The position numbers and the translations under genes are program-made. Below, one piece after another: positions 47,772 to 61,847 of a DNA stretch of 64,000 bases. The notes beneath the pieces were generated by a model that saw only the letters and a program-made list of their open reading frames with translations, searched no databases and was not told where the DNA came from. The stretch is from Auriscalpium vulgare (lineage: Eukaryota; Basidiomycota; Agaricomycetes; Russulales; Auriscalpiaceae). The first letter of the stretch is position 1; each line of letters begins with the position of its first letter. The stretch spans positions 682,001-746,000 of the forward strand of contig JAHBBC010000003.1 of assembly GCA_019915015.1 (NCBI GenBank). The letters run 5' to 3'.

Positions 47772-49470
47772 GCATCTCCTGACTTTTCGTCACCAATGGA
47801 ATCTCACCGATCTCCTTGGAAGCAGGCATTGAAAAGGCACGATGCAGTGTGCGCCTCGTGTGGTTGGTGCGGGGTGGACGAACAAGGAGATTCGAAGATC
47901 ACAGATTATCGGCTGCTCGTGCCGTACAGTGTCTGCGAACAGACGACGAGGATGACTGTTGCCTGGTAGAATTGGAGGACGCCGCCGGACAAACGTTGAA
48001 CAAGGCTGTAACGTGTGGACCGGGAGACTCGGTGGGCGTGGGTGGCAATCGAAAGAAAGATCGATAGCGCGGGATACGCGTCAACGTATACCCGAGTCTG
48101 AGTATCCTATCCTACATAGTTCTGCCCTGCTGCGCACTGTTGTTCTTATCCTGCCGGCAAGATATTGTCCTGAACCATTGTGCGTACGGGATACGCCAGA
48201 TTGGCTATCATATAACTTGGTGCCATCCGGCTGCGATTATGACACCGTTTCTCGGTAGCGCCGGGAGCCTCAGCGCTCAGCGCCCAGAAATAACTCCAGA
48301 ATTCATGAAGAATATTTTATTTCATTATAATGCATCCACAGCGGAATTCGCGGGGTGCCGGTGCTCGCACAGTCGACATGCTTCCTTCCTCGCTTAAGGA
48401 AGGATAATGAAGTTCGACGACGAACGAAGTTCAATTTAGGCGACAAACCGGAGATCTCATCTTCGAGCCAAGGCTCGCAGCAATGCCTGGCACACCAGAA
48501 AGACGCCTCCAGAGGCACGTAGGTCAAAGAAGGTTCGGATCCAGAGGCGAGTACAAAGACCGCGCACATCTGTGACTGATATGCCCGGAAGCGCTGCCTG
48601 CACTTACAGCGTCTGTCTTACCAGCAAATTGGGGTTTTGGTACTCCTTTATCTCGGGTAGTTGAGATTCTGGCCTTTGCAGTGATAATTTGTCCATTAGT
48701 AGAAGACGGGCGAGGAAATCTGATCAGACGTATGTATTAGAGGGGCTCCCTGTTCCGCGCGTTCGAATCGTACGCGATCTCGAGCAGAGCTTACTACAGG
48801 ATGAGGGAAACTGGCCTTTGAACATCGAACTCGAGATGAAAGATTTACAGTAAAGACTGTTCTGACACCTCGCAGTGCTTTGGTGCGTGAGATTCATCGC
48901 AAGTTGATAGAAAGGAACTCGTGCATCGTTCGTTCAAGTCGGCAGCAGTTGACTCACAGAGGATCACACTCGACAAGCGACCTGCTTGCCGGATGTCGTT
49001 GCACCTCGACAGCGCAGCAGAGCACAGCCGATCCAACGCGGAGTCATGAAGGTGCGATGTTGTAGGAAAGACTTGAGCTGTAGGAAGTACCATCCCTTGA
49101 CTATTGCGTCACCGTCACACTTTGGCGCCACCATCACGCATAGGCCCGACGCGGCTGTCCTCAACAAGTGCTCTGTTCAACGTTCACCTCTGAGTCGTCG
49201 TCGTCCTCTAAGTACAGCTCCCATCTGCATCCTGTGTCGTGACCATCGTCGCATATTTGGACAAGAGAGGCGGTCTTCGAAACAGACCTGTGCCAGACGA
49301 ACTGTGCACCGCTTCACCGCTTCCGCCTCTTGCCCTTGGCTTCATACTTATAAGGTGCGCAGCTGCTCTCCTGCATCTTTCTGCTTTTCTCCCATTTAAG
49401 TTCTGACTTCAGACATCTCAAGGCCAATTTTTCATTAAGTGTCTCATCAGGCTCTTGACGTGCCGTAACC
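47772..49470. other. Gene-poor stretch before the chitin synthase
   Basis: Small frames only. The right end is pyrimidine-rich and serves as the upstream region of the chitin synthase gene. Confidence 0.5.
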
Positions 49471-52400
49471 ATGTCTGGCTATCCAGAGGTGCGTTTCTTT
49501 CGCAACGCGGCTTCAGATGTCTGAATGCCAGACTTCTAGGCCGACGAAGGTCAGAGAGGTCGCTATCAGGATGGCTACTCGCATTACCCCCAGCCCGGGG
49601 CCTACGATTCTCATCCCTATCCACCCCCTCAGCATGAACCGTACACTGGCTCTCCTCCAACCGACCCATACTCGACCATTCCGCCTCCCCCACGCCCCCT
49701 GTCGTCCAACTATGCTCCTCCCATAGAAGGCATGCATTCGCCGCACCAGGATCCGTTCATCACACCTAGTCTCTCTTACACGTCTGCGGCTGCTGCTCCA
49801 CATGATTCGTACCACTCACCACCATTCCCGGTACATAGCACGCTCTCGCCGCCACCTCAGCACCCGCAAGGGTTTGGTAATTCGCCATATGGTCACGAGT
49901 ACTCAGGGCCAGTTGGTCCAGTACCTCCAGGGACGTTTACCAATCCTTCATACGAGACCCATGATGATGAGTTTGGAGACGCTGGAGATCTGCCCCTCCT
50001 CCGCGCCCCTTCCCACGGCTCTCAGACCTCGTTCTCCCCAAGCATGCCAATTCCTGGTGGATACAATGACGAGGGCGAGAACAATATTCGGTACGGGAGC
50101 ATACCCCAGCGCGTCCCCCGTCGCTTTAAGACAATCAAGAAAGTCGAGTACGTCCTGAAGGTCGTACTAACTGGCGTCGCTCACTTTCTCGACAGGTTGT
50201 TTCACGGCAACTTCGTGCTCGACTCGGCTGTGCCCAGCAAGCTCCTTAATTTATGCCCACTTCGTGAGGATCGCGAATTCACGCATATGCGGTATTCAGC
50301 AGCGACGGGCGATCCGAATGAATTCAAGGACAACGGCTTCACTTTGCGCCAGGTCCACTACGATCCGCCCCGTCGCACGGAGTTATTCATCGTTATGACA
50401 ATGTACAATGAAGACGACGGGCTCTTCACGCGCACTATGCATGGTGTGATGAAGAACATCGTGCACCTGTGCAAGCGTGACCGCAGCAAGACATGGGGGC
50501 GGGACGGATGGAAGAAGGTTGTTGTATGCATCGTTAGCGATGGCCGACAGAAGATCAACGCGCGCACATTGAGCGTCATCGCTGCGATGGGCGCATACCA
50601 AGAAGGAATAGCGAAGAACTTCGTCAATGGAAAGTCTGTCTCTGCACATATATACGAGTATACCACCCAGAGTATGCATATTTTTAACGTATGGCACTCG
50701 CCACATCGACTAACTATGATTTAGTTTCGATCACCCCGTCGAACAAGATCGAGGGATCGGAGAAGGGCATCATGCCCGTTCAAATTATCTTTTGCCTCAA
50801 AGAAAAGAACCAGAAGAAGATCAACTCGCACCGGTGGTTCTTCAACGCCTTCGGCCCAGTCCTGCAGCCAAATGTATGCGTCCTCCTCGACGTCGGGACT
50901 ATGCCCGGACCGACCTCCATCTATCACTTATGGAAAGCATTTGACATCAACTCCAACGTCGGGGGGGCTTGCGGCGAGATCGTGGCTCTGAAGGGCAAGT
51001 ATGGGGAGAAGCTACTCAACCCACTAGGTAGGAGCCCATATCTCCGTCTTTGGCTTCTTCCTAATGTTGAATCAGTCGCGGCCCAAAACTTCGAATACAA
51101 GATGTCGAACATCTTAGACAAGCCATTGTGCGTGCAAGCGGTCGAGACTGTTCCAACCCTTACCTTGTCTGCTGTGTAGGGAGTCAATTTTTGGCTACAT
51201 CACCGTGCTTCCGGGTGCCTTCAGTGCCTACCGTTACATCGCATTGCAGAATGATGTGAGAGGCGAAGGACCATTGCAGAAATACTTCCTCGGAGAAACC
51301 ATGGCGCGTCAAGTTGCTTGTGTTCCAAGTGATCCGACTTTTGACCTTTTCATCGCAGCACGGTGCGGGAGCCGACATCTTTACGGCAAACATGTACCTT
51401 GCTGAGGATCGCGTAGGTGTTTCGCATATGCCATATGCTTAAGTCTTGATTATTCTGCCGCAGATTCTGTGCTGGGAACTTGTGTCTAAGCGCGGTGGAT
51501 CATGGGTACTGCACTACGTGAAGTCGGCGTACGCTGTCACAGATACTCCTGACCAAGTCGGTGTCATCCCATTTTCACTTGCTGCATCTGACTGAGCTCT
51601 ATTCAGGTACCCGAGCTTGTCTCCCAGCGTCGCCGTTGGTTGAACGGTTCATTTTTTGCCGCCATTCATAGTACAGTCCACTTCCATTACATCTATCGTT
51701 CTTCGCATTCCGTGATTCGTAAATTCTGGATCCACGTGGAGCTTGTCTATCAGACATTCAATTTGATTTTCTCGTGGTTTGCACTGGTCAGTACGGTCTT
51801 CCTTAACATATTCGCCGATGTTAATTGGTGGCGTTGGGCAGGGGAATTTCTTCATCTCGTTCTTTGTCTTAACCAATGCATTAGAAGACCCGACAGTCCT
51901 TGGCGGAAGGGCAATCCACGTTATCAACATCATCCTCAAGTATAGCTACGTGGGACTTCTCCTCACGTGCTTCATCCTCTCCCTCGGCAATCGACCGCAA
52001 GGTTCGATACGAGGGTATACCGCCGGCTTCGTTGGGTTTGCCTTATTCACGATCTACATGACGGTAGGCTGTCACTTACAGTCGCATCCTAAGCGAGGGC
52101 TGATCTTGGCACTTCTAGTTCGCTGCGATCTTCTTGTCGGTCAAGGCAGTGCAACAAGTGGCCGCTGAAGAGAAGCGTGGCGTGGCGTTTGGCGACTTTT
52201 TCCATAACGCGATCTTCCGCGACGTTGTCATCTCGGTTGCCGCTACGATCGGCCTCTACATCATCGCATCCATCATACACGTAGGTCCTCTTTGGCCCAG
52301 TCCTTACTCTGCAGTGATCTTATTCGTTGGACAGTTCGACCCATGGCACATGTTAACCTCGTTTGTGCAATACACTTTACTTGCACCATCCTATATCAAT

Positions 52401-53199
52401 ATCCTCAACGTCTACGCATTCGCCAACGTTCAGTAGGTTTCCCCATCTGGCTATAAGCGTGCTTAAATTCAGTCATGGTCTATCAGCGACGTTTCATGGG
52501 GTACGAAGGGAGACAACAAGGTCAACACGGACCTTGGTGTTGTGAAGACGGGCAAGAACTCAAACGAAGTCGAAGTTGTTGTGCCAACGGCCGAAAAGGA
52601 CATCAACGCAGCGTATGAAGATGCCCTCCATATTTTGTCGACGAAGGCGCCGAAGGAGGAAGCAAAGGTCGACGCAGCGACTCAGCAGGAGGATTACTAC
52701 CGCAATTTCAGAACAAAGTACGTGCATCTACAGTCGTTGTCCTTGTCATTTTACTGACTTGTTCTGTTTTTCTTTTCTTTTAGTGTACGCATTGATACTT
52801 TGCCTGTGAGATAAAACTGACAAATAGTTATCTGCATGTAGGTTCTGATGGCCTGGGTTTTGTCTAATGTGAGTGTTCCCTGCCTTGTTGGCTTGATACT
52901 ACCCTGACGTAGGGTCTGTAGGCGCTCTTGGTAGCCGTAGTCCTGTAAGTCATGTATCATTGGTTTGTCATTATCTGTGACGAAGCATTGTTGTCTAGCA
53001 CAACAAACGGAAATGCCAAGAGCTCAGGCGCGAATAGCACCGTCAATGGATACTTGATCTTCATTTTGTACTCTGTGGCTTTACTTGCTCGTTAGTGTCT
53101 CCTCAATGCCTGTCAGGAACTTTACTGATGATCTATCCAGTGGTACGGTTCATCGGCTCTACTGGCTACATGATCGTGCGGCTGTTCGCTGGCGAGTAA
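49471..53199 (+). CDS. CHS: Chitin synthase, division 1 (classes I-III)
   Basis: Plasma-membrane GT2 enzyme that polymerises UDP-GlcNAc into chitin. Eighteen exons: 49471-49488, 49540-50147, 50196-50671, 50725-51027, 51076-51127, 51180-51303, 51359-51412, 51464-51556, 51607-51786, 51842-52064, 52119-52280, 52335-52432, 52487-52717, 52784-52805, 52842-52868, 52922-52944, 52999-53090 and 53142-53199; 2844 nt, 947 residues. Pro/Tyr-rich cytoplasmic N-terminus (~200 residues), then the division 1 N-domain ([17 protein letters not shown]). Catalytic core: [59 protein letters not shown] (EDR base) and [14 protein letters not shown] (Q-R-R-R-W). Seven or more membrane spans follow, with [20 protein letters not shown] and [11 protein letters not shown], ending [18 protein letters not shown]. 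The intron at 51304 must start with GC (GCGCGT). Confidence 0.93.
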
Positions 53200-53551
53200 C
53201 AGGCATCACAATGTCGCTTTTCTCTACTATTATCTCACGAACTTGTTAACGACTTCATGGGACTTTTTCCCTCTCTCATCTGACGTGCCGCGGGAATTAT
53301 AAGCCACACACCGCGATGTTATTATCTTATTGCAACGACTATATGTACTACTGCTCTGACTGCCCGGCCCAACTCGACATCGAGCTCGTTTGCTTTGCGA
53401 CAAGATGTCCGTGACGCATCATCAAAACGACAGCAGAGAATCAGATGCTCAAACTTTGACAGTCAACTGTAAATACCATTTAGATACGAGTTCTGTGTTT
53501 ACGCTGGCTCTGGGTACGGATCAAAGCCCCAACGATGCAGGTCGTCTGTCT
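53200..53551. other. Intergenic, convergent 3' ends
   Basis: Between chitin synthase and BTB stops; nothing recognisable. Confidence 0.5.
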
Positions 53552-54769
53552 TCAGAACCAAAAACCCGTTAGTTGAGAGAGCCCACAGAAGAACGCAGCA
53601 CGCACTAAATCAAAGAATTCCGGCAGCTTAAACCACAGTGACTCTCTCAGTGATTCGATGACGCTGCGCATGAACGATCCACAGGGCGCGCATATGTCTT
53701 CCGGCATTGCGGCCTCGGCGGCGCCCGCCAGCCAACCGAAGGGGTCACTACTCTGCTCGGGGTACGTCTGCGCGAAGTGGTGCATCCACCACTCCTCCAG
53801 GCGCGACTTGCATGCCCACGCCCACGGGTCGTCCACAGCGTCTGAGCAGCGGTCACCCCAGCCATCCTCACGGAGCAGTGCGCACGCGGGGACCGTCTGA
53901 TAGCGGAAGGGCGCACGAACGGCGGACAGTAACGCGTTCGTGAGAGCAGCATTTCCGCGTACGACCCGCCGGGTGTCCGCCATGGTGAGGACTGTGTCAT
54001 CGTGAAGGCCCTGTGTGATGCTGGGCGAATTATAGGTGCGGGTGAGATCGTAGAAGGCGATCGGGAGGATTTCATGCATCTCGTGATTCATCGCGAGACT
54101 AATTGTGAGGACTGTTTAACCCGCTCATGAAATCTAGCGTGAAGGGATAGGGGGTGGATGTACCTGGGTCGGGGTAAACACTAGCCATCGTCAGCCCTGA
54201 GTCGCATGCCGCCTTGCGTTCGTTCTCTTTCTGGCACCAAGCATCCAGGATGCAAGGATACTCGTCATGAAATTGAGATACTATTAGATTGCGCAACTTT
54301 GTCACGATGTATTTCGTAGATAGTCGGAGTTGGCCGGCACAGGTCGCTGGAAAGTTTGACTTGCTAGCAGATGGGTCAAGAGGGGCGGTGAATCTACCAC
54401 AAGTCAGAAGGTGGGTGGTCAGAAGACAAAAGCCACCCACTCAGGATAATACAATGTCTTCAAGAACGCGTCGACATCCTCCACCGAGTCACCAACCATG
54501 TCGAGCACAGGGGTTCCTTCGACACGTTCAGAAGAATCGTCAAGCACAGGCGCATGGTCGTAGAAAGTCTCCCGAAAGAAGTACGAGTGCATGGCCAAGA
54601 CAGACTTGTGTATCCGGTAGAGCACAACAAAGCTGTTGTCGACATGAGTCGCCCGTATGACAATGTTGCCGTCATTCAGCCAGAGGTCAGGACACTTGAG
54701 TGGGGTGTTCTCGTCTATCTCGGAGTCATCATCCAGAGAGGATCCTTGACTGGTCGGCGAAGAAGACAT
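53552..54769 (-). CDS. BTB/POZ domain protein
   Basis: Likely protein-interaction adaptor of the large mushroom BTB family (some bind cullin-3 ligases). Three exons: 54769-54441, 54393-54164 and 54111-53552; 1119 nt, 372 residues. The BTB fold is at about residues 25-105: PDLWLNDGNIVIRATHVDNS, FVVLYRIHKSVLAMHSYFFRE (the typical F-x-V-H-(R/K)-x-x-L-x-x-x-S-x-x-F) and DAFLKTLYYPEF. Next comes a helical region with LRLSTKYIVTKLRNLIV, a feature of this family after the BTB fold, and a C-terminal half with ILPIAFYDLTRTY and RCSDAVDDPWAWACKSRLEEW, with scattered cysteines. No DNA-binding or Kelch repeats. The start is the second Met of the open frame, chosen because the upstream 14 residues are not family-like. 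Divergent from NDUFV1. Confidence 0.82.
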
Positions 54770-54895
54770 AGGGATACAACTCGCAAGCAGCCCCTCGGAG
54801 CAACCAGTCATGGTTCGTGGGAATGTCAGGGAACTGCCGGGTCGTTGCTCGTCAGCGGCGACGCCCCGCCGACGTTCTGCTCGTCATCGTCGACG
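54770..54895. promoter_or_regulatory. 126-bp bidirectional promoter, BTB gene / NDUFV1
   Basis: The two divergent start codons are only 126 bp apart, so core promoters must overlap or the genes share elements. No TATA box is visible in either direction. Confidence 0.6.
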
Positions 54896-56705
54896 ATGCT
54901 CAAAGCAACCAGAGTAGCCCGTACGTTCTGCAACTCTCTGTCGCTTCAACGCACCTCTCATGTGTACAAGCAGGAGCGACACGGTCAGTGCGACCGGCGC
55001 GACGGGCTTTCGCAACTGTCCAGGACCCTCCGGTCCGACATTATGGAGGTTTGAAGGACCAGGACCGCATATTCACAAACGTTTTCTCGCGACATGACCA
55101 TGGTATAAAGGGTGCCTTGGTACGTTCCAACTGGTCATCGTCTGTAACATGCAGTTGATCACTTGACAGGCGCGGGGCGACTGGCATCGCACAAAAGATA
55201 TCATCCTGAAGGGCGACTCTTGGATTATCCAGACCATGAAGGACTCGGGTCTACGAGGCCGTGGTGGTGCCGGGTTCCCTAGTGGTTTGAAATGGAGTTT
55301 CATGAACAAGCCAGGCTGGGAGAACGACAAGCGGTGCGTCCGACTTACTCCCTTGCATCAAGTAGCTCTTAACCCCTATCACAGTCCGCGCTACCTTGTC
55401 GTCAACGCCGACGAGGGTGAGCCCGGGACCTGTAAGGACCGCGAGATCCTGCGTGGTGACCCGCACAAGCTTGTTGAGGGATGTCTCGTCGCCGGCCGCG
55501 CTATGAACGCAACTGCAGCCTACATCTACATCCGCGGCGAGTTTTTCCAGGAGGCTGCGCATCTGCAGCAGGCCATTACCGAGGCATACAAAGCCGGCTT
55601 TCTCGGCAAGAATGCCTGCGGCAGCGGCTACGGCTTCGATGTCTACGTCCACCGCGGTGCCGGCGCGTACATTTGCGGCGAGGAGACAGCGCTCATCGAG
55701 AGTATCGAGGGCAAGCAGGGCAAGCCGCGTCTGAAGCCACCTTTCCCGGCCGATGTGGGGTTATTCGGCTGCCCAACGACAGTCGCGAATGTGGAAACCG
55801 TAGCGGTTGCGCCGACTATCTGTCGGCGCGGATCGAGCTGGTTTGCTGGCTTCGGCCGTGAGCGCAATCAGGGTACGAAGCTGTTCTGCATCAGCGGGCA
55901 CGTCAACAATCCCGTCGTGGTGGAGGAGGAGATGAGCATTCCCTTGCAGGATCTCATTGAGAAGCACTGCGGTGGTGTGATTGGAGGCTGGGATAACCTG
56001 CTCGGGATTATTCCTGGTGGATGCTCTGTTCCGGTCTTGCCAAAGCCGAAGTGCGAGGAAGTCCTGTGAGTGCGAGTTTTTGGTGTCGTTTTTTCTTTCT
56101 GAATCCGCCTCATCCATGAATCCGCAGGATGGACTACGACTCGTTAAAAGATGCACAGTCAGGTCTGGGTACGGGTGCCGTTATCGTCATGAACAAGTCT
56201 ACGGACATCGTTGCCGCTATCGCACGGTTCTCCCAGGTATGAGGCTCACGTGCAGACGTTTTGTCACGCTCATTTTTTCCAGTTCTATAAACATGAGTCA
56301 TGTGGCCAGTGCACTCCATGCAGAGAAGGCACTACCTGGATGATGAACATGATGAACCGCTTTGTCGAGGGTCGTGGTCACCAGCGCGAGATAGACATGC
56401 TGCTGGAGTTAACGTACGTTTTCTGTGTTCACCATAACATCCACCTACTGAGGGCCTGCCATCCGAATAGCAAACAAGTCGAGGGCCGCACGATTTGCGC
56501 GCTCGGAGATGCTGCCGCTTGGCCTATCCAGGGTCTCATGCGACACTTCCGTCCGGAGGTAGAGAAACGTATCGCCGACTTCAGGGCCAGGGAGGGAGGG
56601 GTCCTTTTTGGGGGTCGTTTCATACGGGATGTGGACCCTACGCTGGCTATCCCAGATAATCTGGGTGGTGAACTTCCTGAGGTCGGGCTTCCGGCGCAGC
56701 ACTAG
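54896..56705 (+). CDS. NUO51: NADH:ubiquinone oxidoreductase 51 kDa subunit (complex I flavoprotein)
   Basis: FMN- and NADH-binding subunit of mitochondrial complex I (NDUFV1), carrying Fe-S cluster N3 in the matrix arm. Seven exons: 54896-54920, 54974-55119, 55170-55333, 55385-56065, 56128-56236, 56283-56413 and 56471-56705; 1491 nt, 496 residues, the usual length. The Arg/Ala-rich mitochondrial presequence ([19 protein letters not shown]) is cut by a 53-nt intron; the mature part starts near [26 protein letters not shown] glycine loop [51 protein letters not shown]; cluster ligands CGQCTPC plus the later Cys in [13 protein letters not shown]. The C-terminal tail is a little longer than in animals. 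All ligands are present and the frame is intact, so the gene looks functional. Confidence 0.95.
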
Positions 56706-56827
56706 CGCGCCCGATACTACGCGGTGAAGCTAGCTATCGTCACCTGCGGTCATACGTAGACAGTCAACACGTAACAATGCAATAACCAATGATATCGAGA
56801 AAGTTGTGGCATGATTATAGGTATCTT

Positions 56828-59927
<3,100 letters not shown>

Positions 59928-60163
59928 GTCAGGGTAGCAGGCAACCGAATGGCGCGGGAGAACTCCTGCGAACCTTCCCGATGAGGAAGGTGAGTTGCCT
60001 TACTTGGCAACTTCAGTGGCACACGTTCAACGCCTGTCGCGGCGTCGACCTCGACGGCACTTACTCTCATCGACCTCGCTGGTACTTAACCAATTCTTTA
60101 CCAACACAATTCTAACCTTCTGACTTACATTCTTTCGCAGATTTTTTCTACAACGCAACGGCG

Positions 60164-60628
60164 ATGGCCCTGCTGTCTGCTCGACCTATGCAGTCATCTC
60201 CGTCTGTGGCAATCGAGAAGGGGGCATATCGCCTTCACGGCCGAACCCCTCGTCGCACACGCCTCCAAGGAGTGTCCCCGCTGCGCATAGGCTCTACCGG
60301 AAGCACTGTCAGTGAAACCTCACGCGCATCGATTCGTCATGAACGACACGTCACTCTACTCCTGGTCGTTCTTGCTATCGCCGCCATAACATCATTTGGG
60401 CTCGCATGGATCCTCTCTGTGAAGGGAAAGCGCGGTGCGTGCCAGTTGCTACGCCACAACATGATCTCTCATGGGCTCATTGGAGTTGTGACATACAGTT
60501 TTGGCTCCACCATTATAGTTATCGTGCTTTTCTGCCCTCCTCATGCTCGTGTCTTGCTACTCTTCTTGTTATCGCACTGGACCCTTGCTGTCGAATCTGT
60601 CGTTGCTTTTTACTCGTTTCAATGCTGA
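60164..60628 (+). CDS. Possible membrane protein (unresolved)
   Basis: Open frame of 154 codons from an ATG. After a basic Ser/Arg-rich N-terminus there is one strong membrane segment (VTLLLVVLAIAAITSFGLAWILS, about residues 65-85), then further hydrophobic stretches. A single-span type II topology is possible, with introns further on: a donor GTGCGT follows the first span, but I could not find an acceptor giving a recognisable continuation. The family is unknown. It is divergent from AFG2 (237 bp between starts). Confidence 0.35.
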   Translation: MALLSARPMQSSPSVAIEKGAYRLHGRTPRRTRLQGVSPLRIGSTGSTVSETSRASIRHERHVTLLLVVLAIAAITSFGLAWILSVKGKRGACQLLRHNMISHGLIGVVTYSFGSTIIVIVLFCPPHARVLLLFLLSHWTLAVESVVAFYSFQC

Positions 60629-61847
60629 TACACTTGCTCTCATATCTGTAGTAACCAAGGCTGATCAGCGCTGCACAAAACCGAGACTATTTCCCCGGTT
60701 TTTGCGCGAGGCTATGTCTGCGGGAACCTCGCCCGTCATTTGCTTCGACATTCTACACGATGAAGACCCGATAGGGCATACGGTTTGGCAATCATTTATG
60801 CAAGACTGCATCCGTGGAAGACAATTACACCGGTCAAAGCGCCGCCGTTGTTGTACGGCATGGCCAGCAGCTCGTGATAGGCTGGCGTGCTTCTGAAAGC
60901 CCCGAAGGTGGTCGGTACTGGCCTAAGGACGCGTGCAGACGTTTCATTCTCCGTCACCACGAGGCCAACATCTTCTTCGATCAGTAGGTGCTGGATGCCT
61001 CCGGTAAGCCTGCTGCTCCTCGGCCTCGGAAGACGTCTCGAGCTCGATCTGGCATCTCGTAAGTGTCCGGCACCCGTCCCGTTCGGATGAGGCGACAGCT
61101 GACTATCTCTTTAGTAAGGGCTGACCACCATGCGAAGGGCTGGGCAAGTTCCCCTTCAACGTGTACACTCCGGTGATCTGGGTGTATGCCTCCATGCCAT
61201 GCCATCAGTCGCAGGGCCTCCTGAGCCAATCCGCCATATTCGTCAACCTTTCCAGCCGGCCTCGTTGCCAGTACGTGATTCTTCCAACGTATGTGCCATT
61301 CCTGAGAAGACCCTGCAGCCGATTGAAATTTATCAAGCTACCGACGTGCTTCAGTCTGAGGTATACTTCGTGCTACACCTACTATGCGTTCATAATAAAT
61401 GACGCTTCTTCGCAAACGCACTGACATTTCGTAGCCTTTTCCCTGTGGAAGGGGCCACGATTGACGTGCCCGCCCGTTGTCGACCGAACGCAGTTGTATC
61501 ATCAAATCTTCGTGTAATCTGCCGTTGCTGTTGGGATTAGGACGCAGAGGCTTGGGACAATCGAGCCGATCGCATGCGTGGAATCGAATGCTCGCTCTCT
61601 CTATGGCTGTGTCTCATCTGCAAGCGCCCGGAGCCGGCGTCCAATTTGATAAGGGCGCCTTGGTCTGCCTCAAGGCAAAACCTTGCCATGTTATCCACCA
61701 AAGGAGGACCCCCTCGCATGGCCAGAAGTCAGGTGCGCTACCTCGTTATCTGCGGTGCCTCTGGTGCTCCATTTGCCGAACTGTCCGTGACACGGCATAA
61801 ATAGACAACAAGCCGACGAGGTGGAGGACCCATCCTGTCTGTCAACC
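60629..61847 (+). other. Protein-like segments in changing frames; no model possible
   Basis: Plausible coding appears in pieces: TGQSAAVVVRHGQQLVIGW to HHEANIFFDQ (about 60815-60987), interrupted by TAG and followed in the same frame by SGKPAAPRPRKTSRARSGI; then FPFNVYTPVIWVYASM (about 61150-61200) in another frame, and a further open frame at 61574-61804. Splice sites exist but do not connect these into one reading frame. It may be the 3' part of the gene at 60164 or a decayed gene. I do not recognise the family. Confidence 0.35.
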
